Under the pieces are notes generated by a model. The model saw only the letters and a program-made list of their open reading frames with translations. It had not been told where the DNA came from and did not search any database. This document shows positions 37,855 through 47,444 of a stretch of DNA of 64,000 bases, one piece after another (within the stretch, counting starts at the first letter, position 1; each line of letters starts with the position of its first letter). This DNA comes from Perkinsus olseni (Eukaryota > Perkinsozoa > Perkinsida > Perkinsidae), in the NCBI GenBank assembly GCA_013115135.1, contig JABANP010000016.1:248001-312000 (forward strand), given 5' to 3'. A program made the position numbers and the translations under genes.

Positions 37855-37989
37855 GGAAAATCCACGGTAGTCCGCCGCAGGAGACAATCGTGTGTATGCG
37901 TGCGGGGCGGTGTACGTCACCGAGCCGTTCATCGTGAGAGGTCAGCGTCTGGCACGGTAGTGTCGGGTGTCCTGTCGATGTTTTTGACC
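37855..37989. repeat. 135 bp direct repeat, right copy
   Basis: Partner of 32901-33035, 4954 bp away, with two differences. It is followed by another 127 bp of insertion sequence. A second short direct repeat (CGATTCGCGAC plus flanks) is at about 37.69 and 38.05 kb. Confidence 0.85.
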
Positions 37990-38116
37990 CACCCGTCCCT
38001 CCCTCAATGGTGGGGTCGCCTGGTAGGAGTGTCTCCTCCCCGGCTGATCGATTCGCGACTTGAGCTCTTTTCCCATTGTATGTTACGCAAGGTCGCGGAC
38101 GAAGAGCCGGGATTTT

Positions 38117-38193
38117 CTACATATGTGAGAATCTCACATATGTAGTTCTTGGATGCTATGTCATACCTCACAGTGAGATATGACATAGCATCC
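38117..38193. repeat. Double odd palindrome
   Basis: First palindrome 38117-38145: 14 bp arms, one central A. Spacer TTCTT. Second palindrome 38151-38193: 21 bp arms with one mismatch, one central A. Intact amidase copies lack both; the outer halves are the native flanks and the inner halves their inverted copies. GTGAGA occurs at both native junctions like a 6 bp duplication. Confidence 0.9.
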
Positions 38194-38280
38194 ACTAATG
38201 CCGCACAACCTGCTAGTGCTGATAACAATCTGCATGTAGAGCAGGTTTGATTGTGATGGCGATTCAGTGTCAGCTACATT
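38117..38280 (+). pseudogene. Amidase relic, 3' end and 3' flank, right part
   Basis: Continues the relic at 32792-32873: CTACATATG and, after the palindromes, ATGACATAGCATCCACTAATG and CTGATAACAATCTGCATG correspond to the stop region and 3' UTR of the intact amidase genes (42096-42200). Here the equivalent of 30 bp has been expanded by the double palindrome. Confidence 0.75.
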
Positions 38281-39389
38281 TGGATGATAGCTCTCAAAAC
38301 ACTACGGTGTCGTGAGTAGTAATCAGTCACTGATTACTAATTCATTTCTCTCAATCTTGTTATTCTTCTGTGTGAAAATCGGTATAGCTTTGGTCCTATG
38401 ATCAGCAGACTATCAAATCGGATTCCTGCTACCATGACCATCAATGAATGAAATTGGGGACAAATCCATGGGAGATAGCGCCAGATCACTGTGCAAATTA
38501 ACTCATGGCCGCCACAAAAAATCTAAAAACCGTTTTTCTTGATGAGAAGTGAGAGCTGTTCTACGAAACTTACACCAATCGAAAGCTCTACAAATTTCTG
38601 ATCTAATGAGCTCTGAAGCCTCCGCATGTTCATACCTCATTTTTTGACCGGACTGTATTCATTGAGCTACACTCAGGTATTCTCCAATACACACTCCCAG
38701 TTCGAAGCGTTCTCGATTCGACTCATCAACATTTTTCTTATGTTTGAGCGATGAATGTGGTGTAGTTGGATCTGGTATTTAAGAGTCTTAAATTAAGACG
38801 ATGCTGCTTCCAGAGCTGATAGTCATCCTAGTGGGGGGCGTCGGAGAAGAGAAAGAGCCGTTACTCTTGGTTGTCCGTATTTACCCAAGTGGTTAGCCAT
38901 CAACATTCTACGGTGATACCCGCTGTACGAGGACGTTGCTTCTTGAATAGGCAGGCCTTGATCTTGACAAGATCACAGCCCGCAGTTTTGTAATCAGCAA
39001 TCATCTTCTTGTAAAGTGCTTCCGTCCACAGGCTGTGGTGCTCGTGATCAGCAACTCACCTGGCAGTCGTGTGCAAGGAAGATCTCAGGTTCTACTGAAG
39101 GTGAAACCATCGCGAGAGAGGCCGCCGCCACACTATCTTGCGCTACTCGAGCTAGTGGTTTCCGATGCTGATGATGCTAGTTCTAGGTGCGTTACAATCG
39201 CCTACTTCCGGAGTGGTGATTTGTGTACGGCATTTTCTAAGAGTAGTCGTGCGGAAACGCGTGTCGTCTCAGTTGCTCCATGCTATGTCGGCGTGAACGG
39301 GTCTGCGATAAGCCCTCCCACCCTTACCCAAAACCGAGTACGCGGGTGCCGAAACTCAGTGTTGCATGAATCACAAGATTGTTGACACA
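38194..39389. repeat. Amidase 3' spacer, diverged copy
   Basis: Similar to 42180-42840 and 55900-56530 (shared TTCATTTCTCTC, TGAGATACACTCAGGTATTC-like, GAAGCGTTCTCG, GTGGTGTAGTTGGATCTGG, AAACTCAGTG), but longer and diverged. Contains odd palindromes at 38317-38339 and 38785-38799 that sister copies lack. No gene. Confidence 0.65.
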
Positions 39390-39770
39390 CCTGCCGAAAC
39401 TTGTCGGCAACTACGTCGGTAGCCGCGATGAGAGGATCTGAAGCTCAGATTCCGCGATGGTCGCATCAAAGACGCGAATCTCACTGTGAAGAAGTTCTTC
39501 GGCAGCCGTGTCAGCGTCGGGATAATATCCTATATCAGCCCAGACACCGGAAAATTCCTAACGGTTCTGGTCCTCAAAAAATCCATGGGAGAGCTCGGAG
39601 TCATCTGGAAGAAGGGTCAGGCTGAAGACTCTGTTTTCATGCAAGACCATCCACTATGTAAGATGGAGAAGTACCGCAGGAGGACCATCACTCAGTACCG
39701 CCTTGATGTGTAGGACCGCTATTTATCCGAGGGTTTCATTCTTAGTCGGCATGCTAGCGGGTTGAAGTGA
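39390..39770 (+). pseudogene. Secreted orphan family, copy 4 (5'-truncated)
   Basis: Starts abruptly at CTGCCGAAACTTG, the middle of the family gene. A frame shift follows LxGNYVGSRDER; the rest reads GIISYISPDTGKF, ILVLKKS-like, PLCKMEKYRRRTITQYRLDV, then a TAG where other copies have W, and DRYLSEGFILSRHASGLK to the original stop. It heads the duplicated 3.45 kb segment whose sister starts at 53036. Confidence 0.85.
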
Positions 39771-40843
39771 GTGTAAATTTCGAAGAAGATGTGGAGAACG
39801 ATATATTAGAGACAGCGGTACGCGAGAATTTGGACAGCTGTGGTTTCACCATTGTAAGCGTTCTATAAGCCACTTATTCGAAATCATTCCCACGTACTGA
39901 TGCTGGAGAAAGCGCCTGCATGCCAATGATACCCTTCGTACACCATGTTCTGTTGTGATCGCGAAGGTCTGTAGACACAGTTCAACAGTTCTATGCTGCC
40001 TGCAGATTCCGATGACGTTACACTAACGAGAGGAACACCAAACTCAGGACATTGTGCTGAGCACCAACATTCCACAGCGAACACTCTGCCCGAATCGTTA
40101 GATTAGCGTATGCCGGTTGCGCTGAGTGCACCGCGTGAATATACCAAGACAATACTTCATGACATTACGCATTGAAGAGCTACGTAGCACCTGAGAAATA
40201 AAGTGTAGTTGTGCGAACTACAGCGCCAACTTACCGAGGAGCGAAGAATGATTAGGTCCGCCTCTTCTTGCTCTCTGTGGTAGCCTACTGTCACTGGCTT
40301 CACCCTGGTGTGGAAGCGCAGCTCACACTCCACTGTCTGTTTCGTACCTATGTTCCGGGTATTGCATGAAGGGGGGCGCCGATAGAGTTGAACAAGGAGT
40401 ACACTCCAGGGCGTCCCTGCCATAGAGGACCTCAGCAATCTCTCTCTAGGAAAGCATTTGGGGGCAACTCAGCACTGGATCGTGTAGTTCCACAGTTGTT
40501 CGCTCCTAATTTTTCAAGGTGTGCATACCATATCCGAGTCCACGGCTCAATGCCTTGCGTAAAACCCCTCCCTCTCGTTTGCCTTCGGACTGCCGCGGAG
40601 TCTCCTAGATTAGAGGCTGGAGAGCATTAGGGTGTCTCGAATCCACAGAATGCGTCACAACTTAAATGTCCCACTACAATCGCTTAGCTAGTCACGTTTG
40701 TGTTGAAACAGAGTGCTAGAAGTACCGAACTGTCCATGAACCCCTCAGTATTAGAGCGGTCCAGTCCTGATCGACATTGCTGATCGAGTGCCAACGACTT
40801 GTTTGTTCGTTTTCTTTTAATTCCACCTTATACTCGTCGCAAA
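39771..40843. repeat. Array spacer between orphan gene and amidase A
   Basis: Nearly identical to 53441-54567 and similar to 28829-29890. It should hold the amidase promoter; no RNA gene was seen. Part of the segmental duplication 39390-42843 versus 53036-56540. Confidence 0.8.
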
Positions 40844-42136
40844 ATGTTCACACCATCTTCTGCGATAAGAAGCATCACGACAGTCACCAGCATGCTATTG
40901 ATACTGTTGGTGAGTACTTACCCGAAAGAAGCTCTCTGTGCTGTCCCTGCGGATAGTTCGACTACGCTGCCTCCTGAAGCCCCAACTGTCACTATCGATA
41001 TGTCGTTGGATCCCGAGGAGCACTTTAAGCCTGCTGTGAGAGCTGTTCTGGATAGACACTCCTACGAGGAGTCTTTCGGGCCTCTCTTCCGCGGATTCAA
41101 TGGCACTCTCTTCGATGCTCTAGAGTTGAACGACTCTGATTACCAGAAGTTAGCCGACGCTGCGGGCAAATACTATCCGGAACAGTTCAAGGAATTGACA
41201 GGTATCTCTGACGAGTTCGCTGCTTATGGTCATGACGTAAGCGTGCAGTATCTCTCGGCCTGGTTCTACGTCGCTGAGTTGGAGGCTGTTCTCTTCCCTG
41301 TACATCCGACTGCGGCTGGTGATGATGATGCCTGGTGTACGGCTGCAATGGTTGCTGATGCTGATGGTACTGTTATACACGGACGAGACTTGGACCATCC
41401 TCAAGACTACGCACCATATGCAAAAGCGGTAACTCTCAACTTGAACATCATCAACGTTCCTCATGAGGGTGTCCCGGACTATAAAGCGGCCGGATTGGCC
41501 TGGTTGGCGGCTTCTACAGTGACTGCTGAGGTCCCTGGCCACTTGTCCATGCAGACCAATAGTCGTTACTATCCGAGCTATAAGACGTGGCCCACCAAGA
41601 AGAGCATGTTCGATTACATTCATGAGGGGAGGTTGCCTGTCGCGCAGACGTACAGAGAGATGATCGAGCGTCGTGGAGTGATTGACTTTGATGAGGCTGT
41701 CGATTTCACTAGCAACCACCTGCCTCTCTCATGCCCAGCTTACTTCGCTATGGTTGGTGCAGGATCTAACTTCGAGGCGGCTGTTGTCAGTCGAGATGAA
41801 GACGGACTCGCTGTGTACGCTAATGGCACTAGGACTGAGCCCTTGTATTTGGACAACCAAGGCGATGAAGCCAATGATTGGTATTTGGTGCAGACTAACT
41901 ATGATCCTTGGGAGGAAGATTCACCGTATGATCCGAGGAGGACTGTAGCTGAGAACTGCATCAAAGAGCGGGGAAAGACTGCTGATGTTGCCTCCACCAC
42001 TGATGTTGTTATGGACTGCGTTTTCAAGGACGGTGTATCGACTGGTAACACCATCTACACTGCCATCATGGACCCCACTGATTCTCAAATTACTACATAT
42101 GTAAGATACGACATAACAACCACTAATGACGCATGA
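40844..42136 (+). CDS. Secreted acid ceramidase/NAAA-like amidase A
   Basis: N-terminal-nucleophile hydrolase of the acid ceramidase/N-acylethanolamine acid amidase family, which cleaves amide bonds of lipids in acidic compartments or outside the cell. 430 codons from ATG 40844; the frame is open 15 codons upstream but only from TTG. Signal peptide: SMLLILLVSTYPKEALC. Catalytic region: DDAWCTAAMVADADG, then VIHGRDLDHP, with the presumed nucleophile Cys165 at the usual self-cleavage point, and downstream LVQTNYDPW and DPRRTVAENC as in the family. N-glycosylation sites NGT occur. No intron. Differs from copy B (54568) at four residues by eye. Substrate unknown; a role on host or own lipid amides is inference. 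Confidence 0.88.
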   Translation: MFTPSSAIRSITTVTSMLLILLVSTYPKEALCAVPADSSTTLPPEAPTVTIDMSLDPEEHFKPAVRAVLDRHSYEESFGPLFRGFNGTLFDALELNDSDYQKLADAAGKYYPEQFKELTGISDEFAAYGHDVSVQYLSAWFYVAELEAVLFPVHPTAAGDDDAWCTAAMVADADGTVIHGRDLDHPQDYAPYAKAVTLNLNIINVPHEGVPDYKAAGLAWLAASTVTAEVPGHLSMQTNSRYYPSYKTWPTKKSMFDYIHEGRLPVAQTYREMIERRGVIDFDEAVDFTSNHLPLSCPAYFAMVGAGSNFEAAVVSRDEDGLAVYANGTRTEPLYLDNQGDEANDWYLVQTNYDPWEEDSPYDPRRTVAENCIKERGKTADVASTTDVVMDCVFKDGVSTGNTIYTAIMDPTDSQITTYVRYDITTTNDA

Positions 42137-42843
42137 GCCGCTACTGCTGATAACAATCTACATACAAAGCAGATCTATCCGTGACGGTGATTCTCTGTCA
42201 GTAATATTTGGCTGATAGTATCACTATGATGTCTACTATTCGCATTACTATGATGTCATTATTACTATGATGTCGTGATTACTGCTTCATTTCTCTCACT
42301 CTTGTTTTTCTTCTGCTTGATGATCGACCTCGTCTTACTCTGACAGTCGTCGTACTATCGAAGACATTCATTGAGATACACTCAGGTATTCTTAAATACA
42401 CACTCTCGGATCGAAGCGTTCTCGCTTCAACTTATCAAGAGAAGTGTTGTGTCGGAGTGATGAATGTGGTGTAGTTGGATCTGGAGTTCATAACACTGCT
42501 GCTCCCAAGGCTGGCAGTCGACCTAGCGGAAGTCAAAGGAGTTAGCTGTCCTGGATCTACGTGGCCAGTATCCACTCGAGTTGCCGTCCGAGTTGCTGTG
42601 TGATAACCGCTGTACATGGGTGTTATGAATAGGCATGGCACGGCCCGTAATTTTGTGATTCACAACAAGATCACCTTCCTGTTGTCTACAGGCTGTAGAA
42701 TGCTGTCGTCCGCAGGTATGAGCTTTACACTGTAAAGGCAACAACATCACTCGTGATCAACAACACACTTAGCGGTCGTGAACCCTGAAACTCAGTGTAG
42801 GATGATCTGATATATTCACAAGATCGTCGAAACCGCCAGCTTG
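42137..42843. repeat. Amidase A 3' spacer with empty transposon target
   Basis: Matches 55861-56540. A short repeat ATTACTATGATGTC is present about three times here (42225-42285) and once in copy B. The last nine bases, GCCAGCTTG (42835-42843), are the uninterrupted target of the Mutator-like element found in copy B. Confidence 0.8.
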
Positions 42844-43740
42844 CGGGTATCGTGAGTTTTGAACGAGGTTTCATTATTGATGTTTGAACTGTTCCCTGGC
42901 GTGGCGGTTCTCATCATCTCTCGGTTGCCTGCTCCTGATAAGACCTCTGGACCAATCTTTTGCGTGAGATTGCGTCTCAAGTCTCGAACTTCCGTCAATG
43001 CACGGGGCGAGTTCGAGCTTGCTTACTCGAGGCGCATGGGCTTCCAGGGCGAGCGACTACTCCCTTATTCGAGCGTTCATCTATTTCCTCTAGAGGCCAG
43101 CAACTCAGCCGGCTACAGCCTTCGTTGTGTGTTAGAGAAGCTCCCACGTAAGACCTCCAGATATGATTGATGGGGCCCTGTGTGATGCGGGGTGCATGAG
43201 TAGCCCTCCACACCATCAATGTTCGACCCCTTACACTCGAGAAGTCTATTGGGATTCAAGTGAAGCTGTCCCTACCATTCGCAAATCAGGTTCCCGACGA
43301 CTGCGCGGATTGGGCTCGGAGGCAGCCCGAGGCTATGCGACAGTCTCTGCATTCAGCCTGACGGGCAGACCCTGACCTCCGGCTAGCAGCCTTTCATCGA
43401 ATTAGTGATCCTGATCTCGATGCGTGCCAGGCTGATTCGATCGAACCTCCTGCCCGGGGTTACGGCCAAGCGTAAGATGATTACCTTACTGGGGCCTATT
43501 GATTCGGAGAAGCAATGGTGGAGCGATTCGACGAAGATTTACTCCGTTGATCTCCATGTTCACTTTCTGATGCAGCAGTTTCCGTGATGAAGATTCTTTT
43601 GCGTAACTCGGCAACTGGTGAGACCATGAGTAGTGTCCAGTGCCGTCGGATGACGGGGCCGAACTAAGGTCGCTGGGGCCAGGGCTCGAGCGAAATCTTT
43701 GCAGTGGACCACCATCTCGCTTTTCACCATCCCGAAAATA
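42844..43740. other. Spacer upstream of orphan gene 5
   Basis: The first 40 bases match the right flank of the transposon in copy B (58983-59015). A family upstream box lies at about 43036-43085. No gene is supported; short open frames have no motif. Confidence 0.4.
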
Positions 43741-44718
43741 ATGCTCGTCCCGAGACTTTCCGTCATCAATACATTCTGGTACGTTGGTATAGGCTGTCTT
43801 TTTGTACACCCTGCCTGGAGCCAGGAGTACAGAGAACAAGAACTCTTGTACGTTGAAGTTGATGATGGGGTGCAGTTTCTTCTCGTGCCGTACAACGACC
43901 CAGCGGTCGACAATGGTCATGATTCCATGCGTCTTGGTTTAACCAGAACTCTTTATTCTCACAAGAATGGGGCCAAATCTCGTGATAGAAAACCCAAGAA
44001 GCGGAGCTTCCATTCCTTTGACTTCATACCGCACAACACCTGGACCAACAACAACACGGCCCCAACCAAGGCTACGATTCTGCGGCTAGACCGTGGGGAG
44101 ACCTCCGAATACACTGCAGACGTCGTCTGGGACGGGCACTGTTTCGATAACATCAAGCTATATGCAACTTCGTTCGCTTCGGATCGCAGAACCGTGAGTG
44201 AGGACGTGTCTGCACTTGTGAAGCTAGAGTTGGAGCAAGCTTGCAAGAAAGGTTTCACGGGCCTCAACCCATCCCCTAGACTGGCGGAACTGCATGGGAT
44301 CTACTCGGGCCAGAGGCAGGATACGGACATCGAGCTGAAGTTCCGCGACGGTGTGATCAAAGAAGCAGATCTTGTTGTTGATGAGTTCGGCAAGAAGGAC
44401 CCGGTTGTGTCGTTCTGGCCCGTCTGCGCTGGGATACTGGCTGTTGTTACGAAGTCTCCTGATGCACAGCAGTCAGCGGTCACTGTGATACTCGAGAGAT
44501 CCACCGGCGAGAGGACGGAGAGCTGGAGAAAGAAGCTTCTTTCGTTCAAGAAGGGCAGGGAAGAGCTTGCTGGTGATTCATCACATGCCCTATGCAATAT
44601 AAGAGACCATGGCAGGAGGAGGATCAATCGCAACAGACTCCACGATTGGGATGTCAACCTGTCCGAAGGATATGTCTTAGAGAAGAGCACTACTGAAGTG
44701 AAAGTTCGACGTCTTTAG
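43741..44718 (+). CDS. Secreted orphan family protein, copy 5 (divergent)
   Basis: 325 codons from ATG 43741 (MLVPRLSVINTFW). Leader VGIGCLFVHPAWSQ looks like a signal peptide. The family core is clear but diverged: YREQELLYVEV, VQFLLVPYNDPAVD, RLGLTRTLY, FDFIPHNTW, ATILRLDRGETSEYTADV, GHCFDNIKLY, LEQACKKGFTGLNPSPRLA, YSGQRQDTDIELKFRDG, FWPVCAGILAVV, ALCNIRDHGRRRINRNRL. It carries an extra Lys-rich insert (RKKLLSFKKGREELAG). All four family Cys are kept. Probably an older member not involved in recent duplications. Confidence 0.82.
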   Translation: MLVPRLSVINTFWYVGIGCLFVHPAWSQEYREQELLYVEVDDGVQFLLVPYNDPAVDNGHDSMRLGLTRTLYSHKNGAKSRDRKPKKRSFHSFDFIPHNTWTNNNTAPTKATILRLDRGETSEYTADVVWDGHCFDNIKLYATSFASDRRTVSEDVSALVKLELEQACKKGFTGLNPSPRLAELHGIYSGQRQDTDIELKFRDGVIKEADLVVDEFGKKDPVVSFWPVCAGILAVVTKSPDAQQSAVTVILERSTGERTESWRKKLLSFKKGREELAGDSSHALCNIRDHGRRRINRNRLHDWDVNLSEGYVLEKSTTEVKVRRL

Positions 44719-45269
44719 TAGACATTGCCTGTTCAAGGCGTTGTTACAAAGGGCCCTCCTGTCAACCATCTATTTCCCCATCACTTCCAGTATTTATGAG
44801 TTGGTTTATTCAGCACCGTCGTAGACTTTTCAGCATCGTCTTTGTCTCTTGTTGTTTACCATGTTCTGTGATAGCGGCGTGAGCCAGCCGCCGCGCTCGC
44901 GACTTGACCAAGTTGCTTATGGTTTGCGTTGTGAATCACAACTTGTGATCGCGTGGGCAACATTGTTGCTCGGTGTGAGGAACACATACACTTGATCTAT
45001 ATGTTCCTGGCGTTGCTGACACCGTATTAGACCTGTCGCCTCAGCTAGGACTTCATGCCCATGTCTAAAATTCTGTGTAGCTTATGCGTACGTTATGATC
45101 TGTCTCAATTTCACCGTGAAGTTTTCGTCTGGTTTCGGTGACGATTTTTCGTCTGGTTTCCGTCAGCGCGGTCGCATAAAAAAAGGCTATGCTATGACAG
45201 TAACATAGCCTCAAATCCCATTCCAAATCATACCATAATTATCATAGTGTCGTTTTGACGAATTCTGAT
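44719..45269. other. Spacer between orphan genes 5 and 6
   Basis: No gene. TTTTCGTCTGGTTTC occurs twice (about 45.13 and 45.15 kb), and a hairpin AGGCTATG...CATAGCCT is at about 45184-45211, about 60 bp before the next gene; a regulatory role is possible but unproven. Confidence 0.4.
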
Positions 45270-46256
45270 ATGGTCCCCCCGGAACCTTCATCATTCACTA
45301 ATGCATTCCGGTTTGTCGGCTTCTGTTGTCTACTTCTCTGTCCCATCGGGTCTTCCTGGGCTCCTGGTACGGCAAGCACGGGCAAGGCTGTGAGAGAGCA
45401 AGAAGTCTTGTACGCGCAACTGCCGGAGACTGGCGTGGAGTACTTCTTCATCCCACGCAACAAACTAGCCGTAACGAGCCTCGGGGAGTCGCGACGTCTC
45501 GGCCTGACAGAGCATGGGCGAGGATTCGTGGGAAAGGCCAGAAGCCTCGAGGATATTGTTAACGAGACAATCGTCATGGCCTACGGCTATGTTCCATATA
45601 CTTGCTGGAATACGACGGACTCAGGGCGCCACGGCCAAGGCAGCTCTGTCTTGAAGGCCCAGATTTTTCGCGTGGCAGAGGGCAAGACTTCGGAATACAT
45701 CGCTGATGTTGTCTACAGTGGAGGCTGCTTCGAGCGCATTGAAGCGATGCCATTCTCATTCAGGAGAAATGAGATCGCAAGCAGGGAAGCTCCACAAAAT
45801 GTGAAGGACGAGTTGAGACAGATATGCGACACAGGCTTTGCAGCCCTGAAACCCTCCTCTAGATTGCCGAAGCTTGACGGCGTGTACATCGGTAGTCGCG
45901 ATGGAAGAAGTCTCAAGCTGAGTTTCTACCACGGTGCTATTATTGGCGCAGACCTGGTTATTGAAACGTTTGCCAAGATCTACCCTTTCGTCACGTACCA
46001 CCCGCTCTGCGACGGCATAATATCGCTAATCACCCGAGGCCGTGACCGAGAGGATCTAACGTTAGTGATTCTTAAAAAGGCCAGGGGATACAAGGGAGTC
46101 TTTTGGGAGCACCGCCGGGAGGAGACTGTTCTGATTAAGGGCTATCCACTGTGTGAAGTTGAGGTACACGGTAGAAGAACCATCACTCGATACGAGCTCC
46201 ATGAGTGGGATCAAAATTTGCCTGATGATTTCGTCCTTGTGCCGCGCGTTGGATAG
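45270..46256 (+). CDS. Secreted orphan family protein, copy 6
   Basis: 328 codons from ATG 45270 (MVPPEPSSFTNAF); upstream in-frame codons lack ATG. Leader FVGFCCLLLCPIGSSW. Core: AVREQEVLYAQL, VEYFFIPRNKLAV, RRLGLTEHGR, MAYGYVPYTCW, AQIFRVAEGKTSEYIADV, GGCFERIEAM, LRQICDTGFAALKPSSRLP, YIGSRDGRSLKLSF, PFVTYHPLCDGIIS, YPLCEVEVHGRRTITRYEL. Four family Cys kept. Intermediate between copy 1 and copies 3/7. Confidence 0.85.
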   Translation: MVPPEPSSFTNAFRFVGFCCLLLCPIGSSWAPGTASTGKAVREQEVLYAQLPETGVEYFFIPRNKLAVTSLGESRRLGLTEHGRGFVGKARSLEDIVNETIVMAYGYVPYTCWNTTDSGRHGQGSSVLKAQIFRVAEGKTSEYIADVVYSGGCFERIEAMPFSFRRNEIASREAPQNVKDELRQICDTGFAALKPSSRLPKLDGVYIGSRDGRSLKLSFYHGAIIGADLVIETFAKIYPFVTYHPLCDGIISLITRGRDREDLTLVILKKARGYKGVFWEHRREETVLIKGYPLCEVEVHGRRTITRYELHEWDQNLPDDFVLVPRVG

Positions 46257-46408
46257 CCATAAAACCTCTTAAAGACCTGGAGAGTTCAGAAGCCCGCTGA
46301 GCTTTCGTCACCACGATAGGCACCATCATCATTATGATGACATCATATACAGGAAAGTCCTCAACGCCACTGAATGCCTGTCCCAATCGGTAGCGCAGCA
46401 ACCAGGGC

Positions 46409-47377
46409 ATGTCCATCTCCTCGTTCGAGGGAATCACCGTTCTCGACGAAGAGCTGAACAAGGGTTTGCGGAGTATCCGACAGGACAGGTTGAAACTGAC
46501 CAGAGAGAACATCGACTTGAAGAAGAGAGTTGAACTGAAGCAAGCAGACGTACAATTCCCGCGACGTTCATGGCAGGATCTTCTTCACGAACAAGCTGAT
46601 CTGCGGCGGCTGAGGCTCCGAAATTCTGGGTCTACCGATGCTCAAGAGATGCCTAGGTCTACTGCTCTCGCCTCGGGCTCAGATAACACGCTGGGAGAGC
46701 CTCAGTAAGCCCAGCCTGATGCATTGCCGATTCGAATGGTCGGGTATCACCCTGTGAGGAGGGCATTTCAACACAGGCGACAGTCGGTTTGTCGACTTTA
46801 TTCGCAGGATTGTGCGAGAGAGCAGGCCACGGCTGGAGGCGTGCTGCGCCGAACTGGACGAGTTACGAAGGCTCCTCGTGACCTTCAGCAGAACCGAGTC
46901 CGCCGATATCAAGGTCCCCGCCTCTGCCTGTTGTTTGGCGGATACTCGCGAACGCAGGCGGACCTCAGAAGGTTCGTGTGGACAACCGACGAAGATCCCC
47001 AGGGAAAACCAGCAAGCACGGATATGATTGCGTCCGCCGAGCTGGGAGAGCGGCTCAGGGCGGCCGCCACGGAGTTAGAGTCGGAGGTTTCCACCCTGAG
47101 CATCATGAAGCACCAGTCTGATATAATGTTCGGTCTCTACGGCGGCACGACTGACCGGCTAGCTTTCAGGAACAGAGGAGCGCAGCAAAGGATTTCGGAA
47201 CTGGCCCTGGAGAACGAAATTCTGTCCAAGAGAGTCGTGCGATTGGAGCAAGCTCTTCGCGATCGAGATGGGAGGATCGAGGCTTTGCAGGTGGCTCGGG
47301 GCTGCATAGCCAAGGTTCCATTCCCAACCTACTGGGATATCGTCGGGCTCGCCGTTTCCTTCGCTCGGAATCAGTGA
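46409..47377 (+). CDS. Hypothetical coiled-coil protein, spliced or frame-broken
   Basis: From ATG 46409: GITVLDEELNKGLRSIRQ, LTRENIDLKKRVELKQADVQ and HEQADLRRLRLR form heptad-like helices, ending in a Ser/Thr tail with a stop at 46708. A second stretch (46800-47027) reads RLEACCAELDELRRLLVTF in another frame. A third (to TGA 47377) reads ELGERLRAAATELESEVSTL and ISELALENEILSKRVVRLEQ. All three are coiled coil on the same strand, so they are probably exons of one gene or a frame-broken gene. No signal peptide and no family recognised. Unrelated to the secreted array genes on either side. Confidence 0.4.
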
Positions 47378-47444
47378 ATTTTGCCCGTTCTTGTTTCATT
47401 ACCGTTGTGTTCACCACAGACTCTGTGGCACAGAGTCTCTGGTA

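Larger units (their letters stand above)
32874..38116 (-). mobile_element. 5.24 kb insertion, probably a decayed retroelement
   Basis: Sequence lying between two parts of an amidase relic; the intact amidase genes show the uninterrupted site. It is GC-rich and strikingly pyrimidine-rich on the plus strand, unlike its surroundings. It holds 135 bp direct repeats near both ends, a 55 bp tandem array, a duplicated 97 bp block, and minus-strand RNase H-like tails at 33.7 and 34.6 kb with a Cys/His-rich stretch at 35.8-36.0 kb. That order (zinc-like, then RNase H, on the minus strand) would fit a minus-strand LTR retroelement. No reverse transcriptase core was found and all frames are broken. No target duplication is clear. 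Confidence 0.6.

Noticed and set aside
32901..37989. Canonical LTR retrotransposon with TG...CA ends and target duplication
   Set aside because: The 135 bp direct repeats do not start with TG or end with CA, lie inside the mapped borders, and no target duplication is visible; kept only as a probable decayed retroelement.
41150..41719. 189-codon minus-strand open frame over amidase A (and its twin at 54874)
   Set aside because: Antisense shadow of the amidase gene; present in both copies only because the DNA is duplicated.
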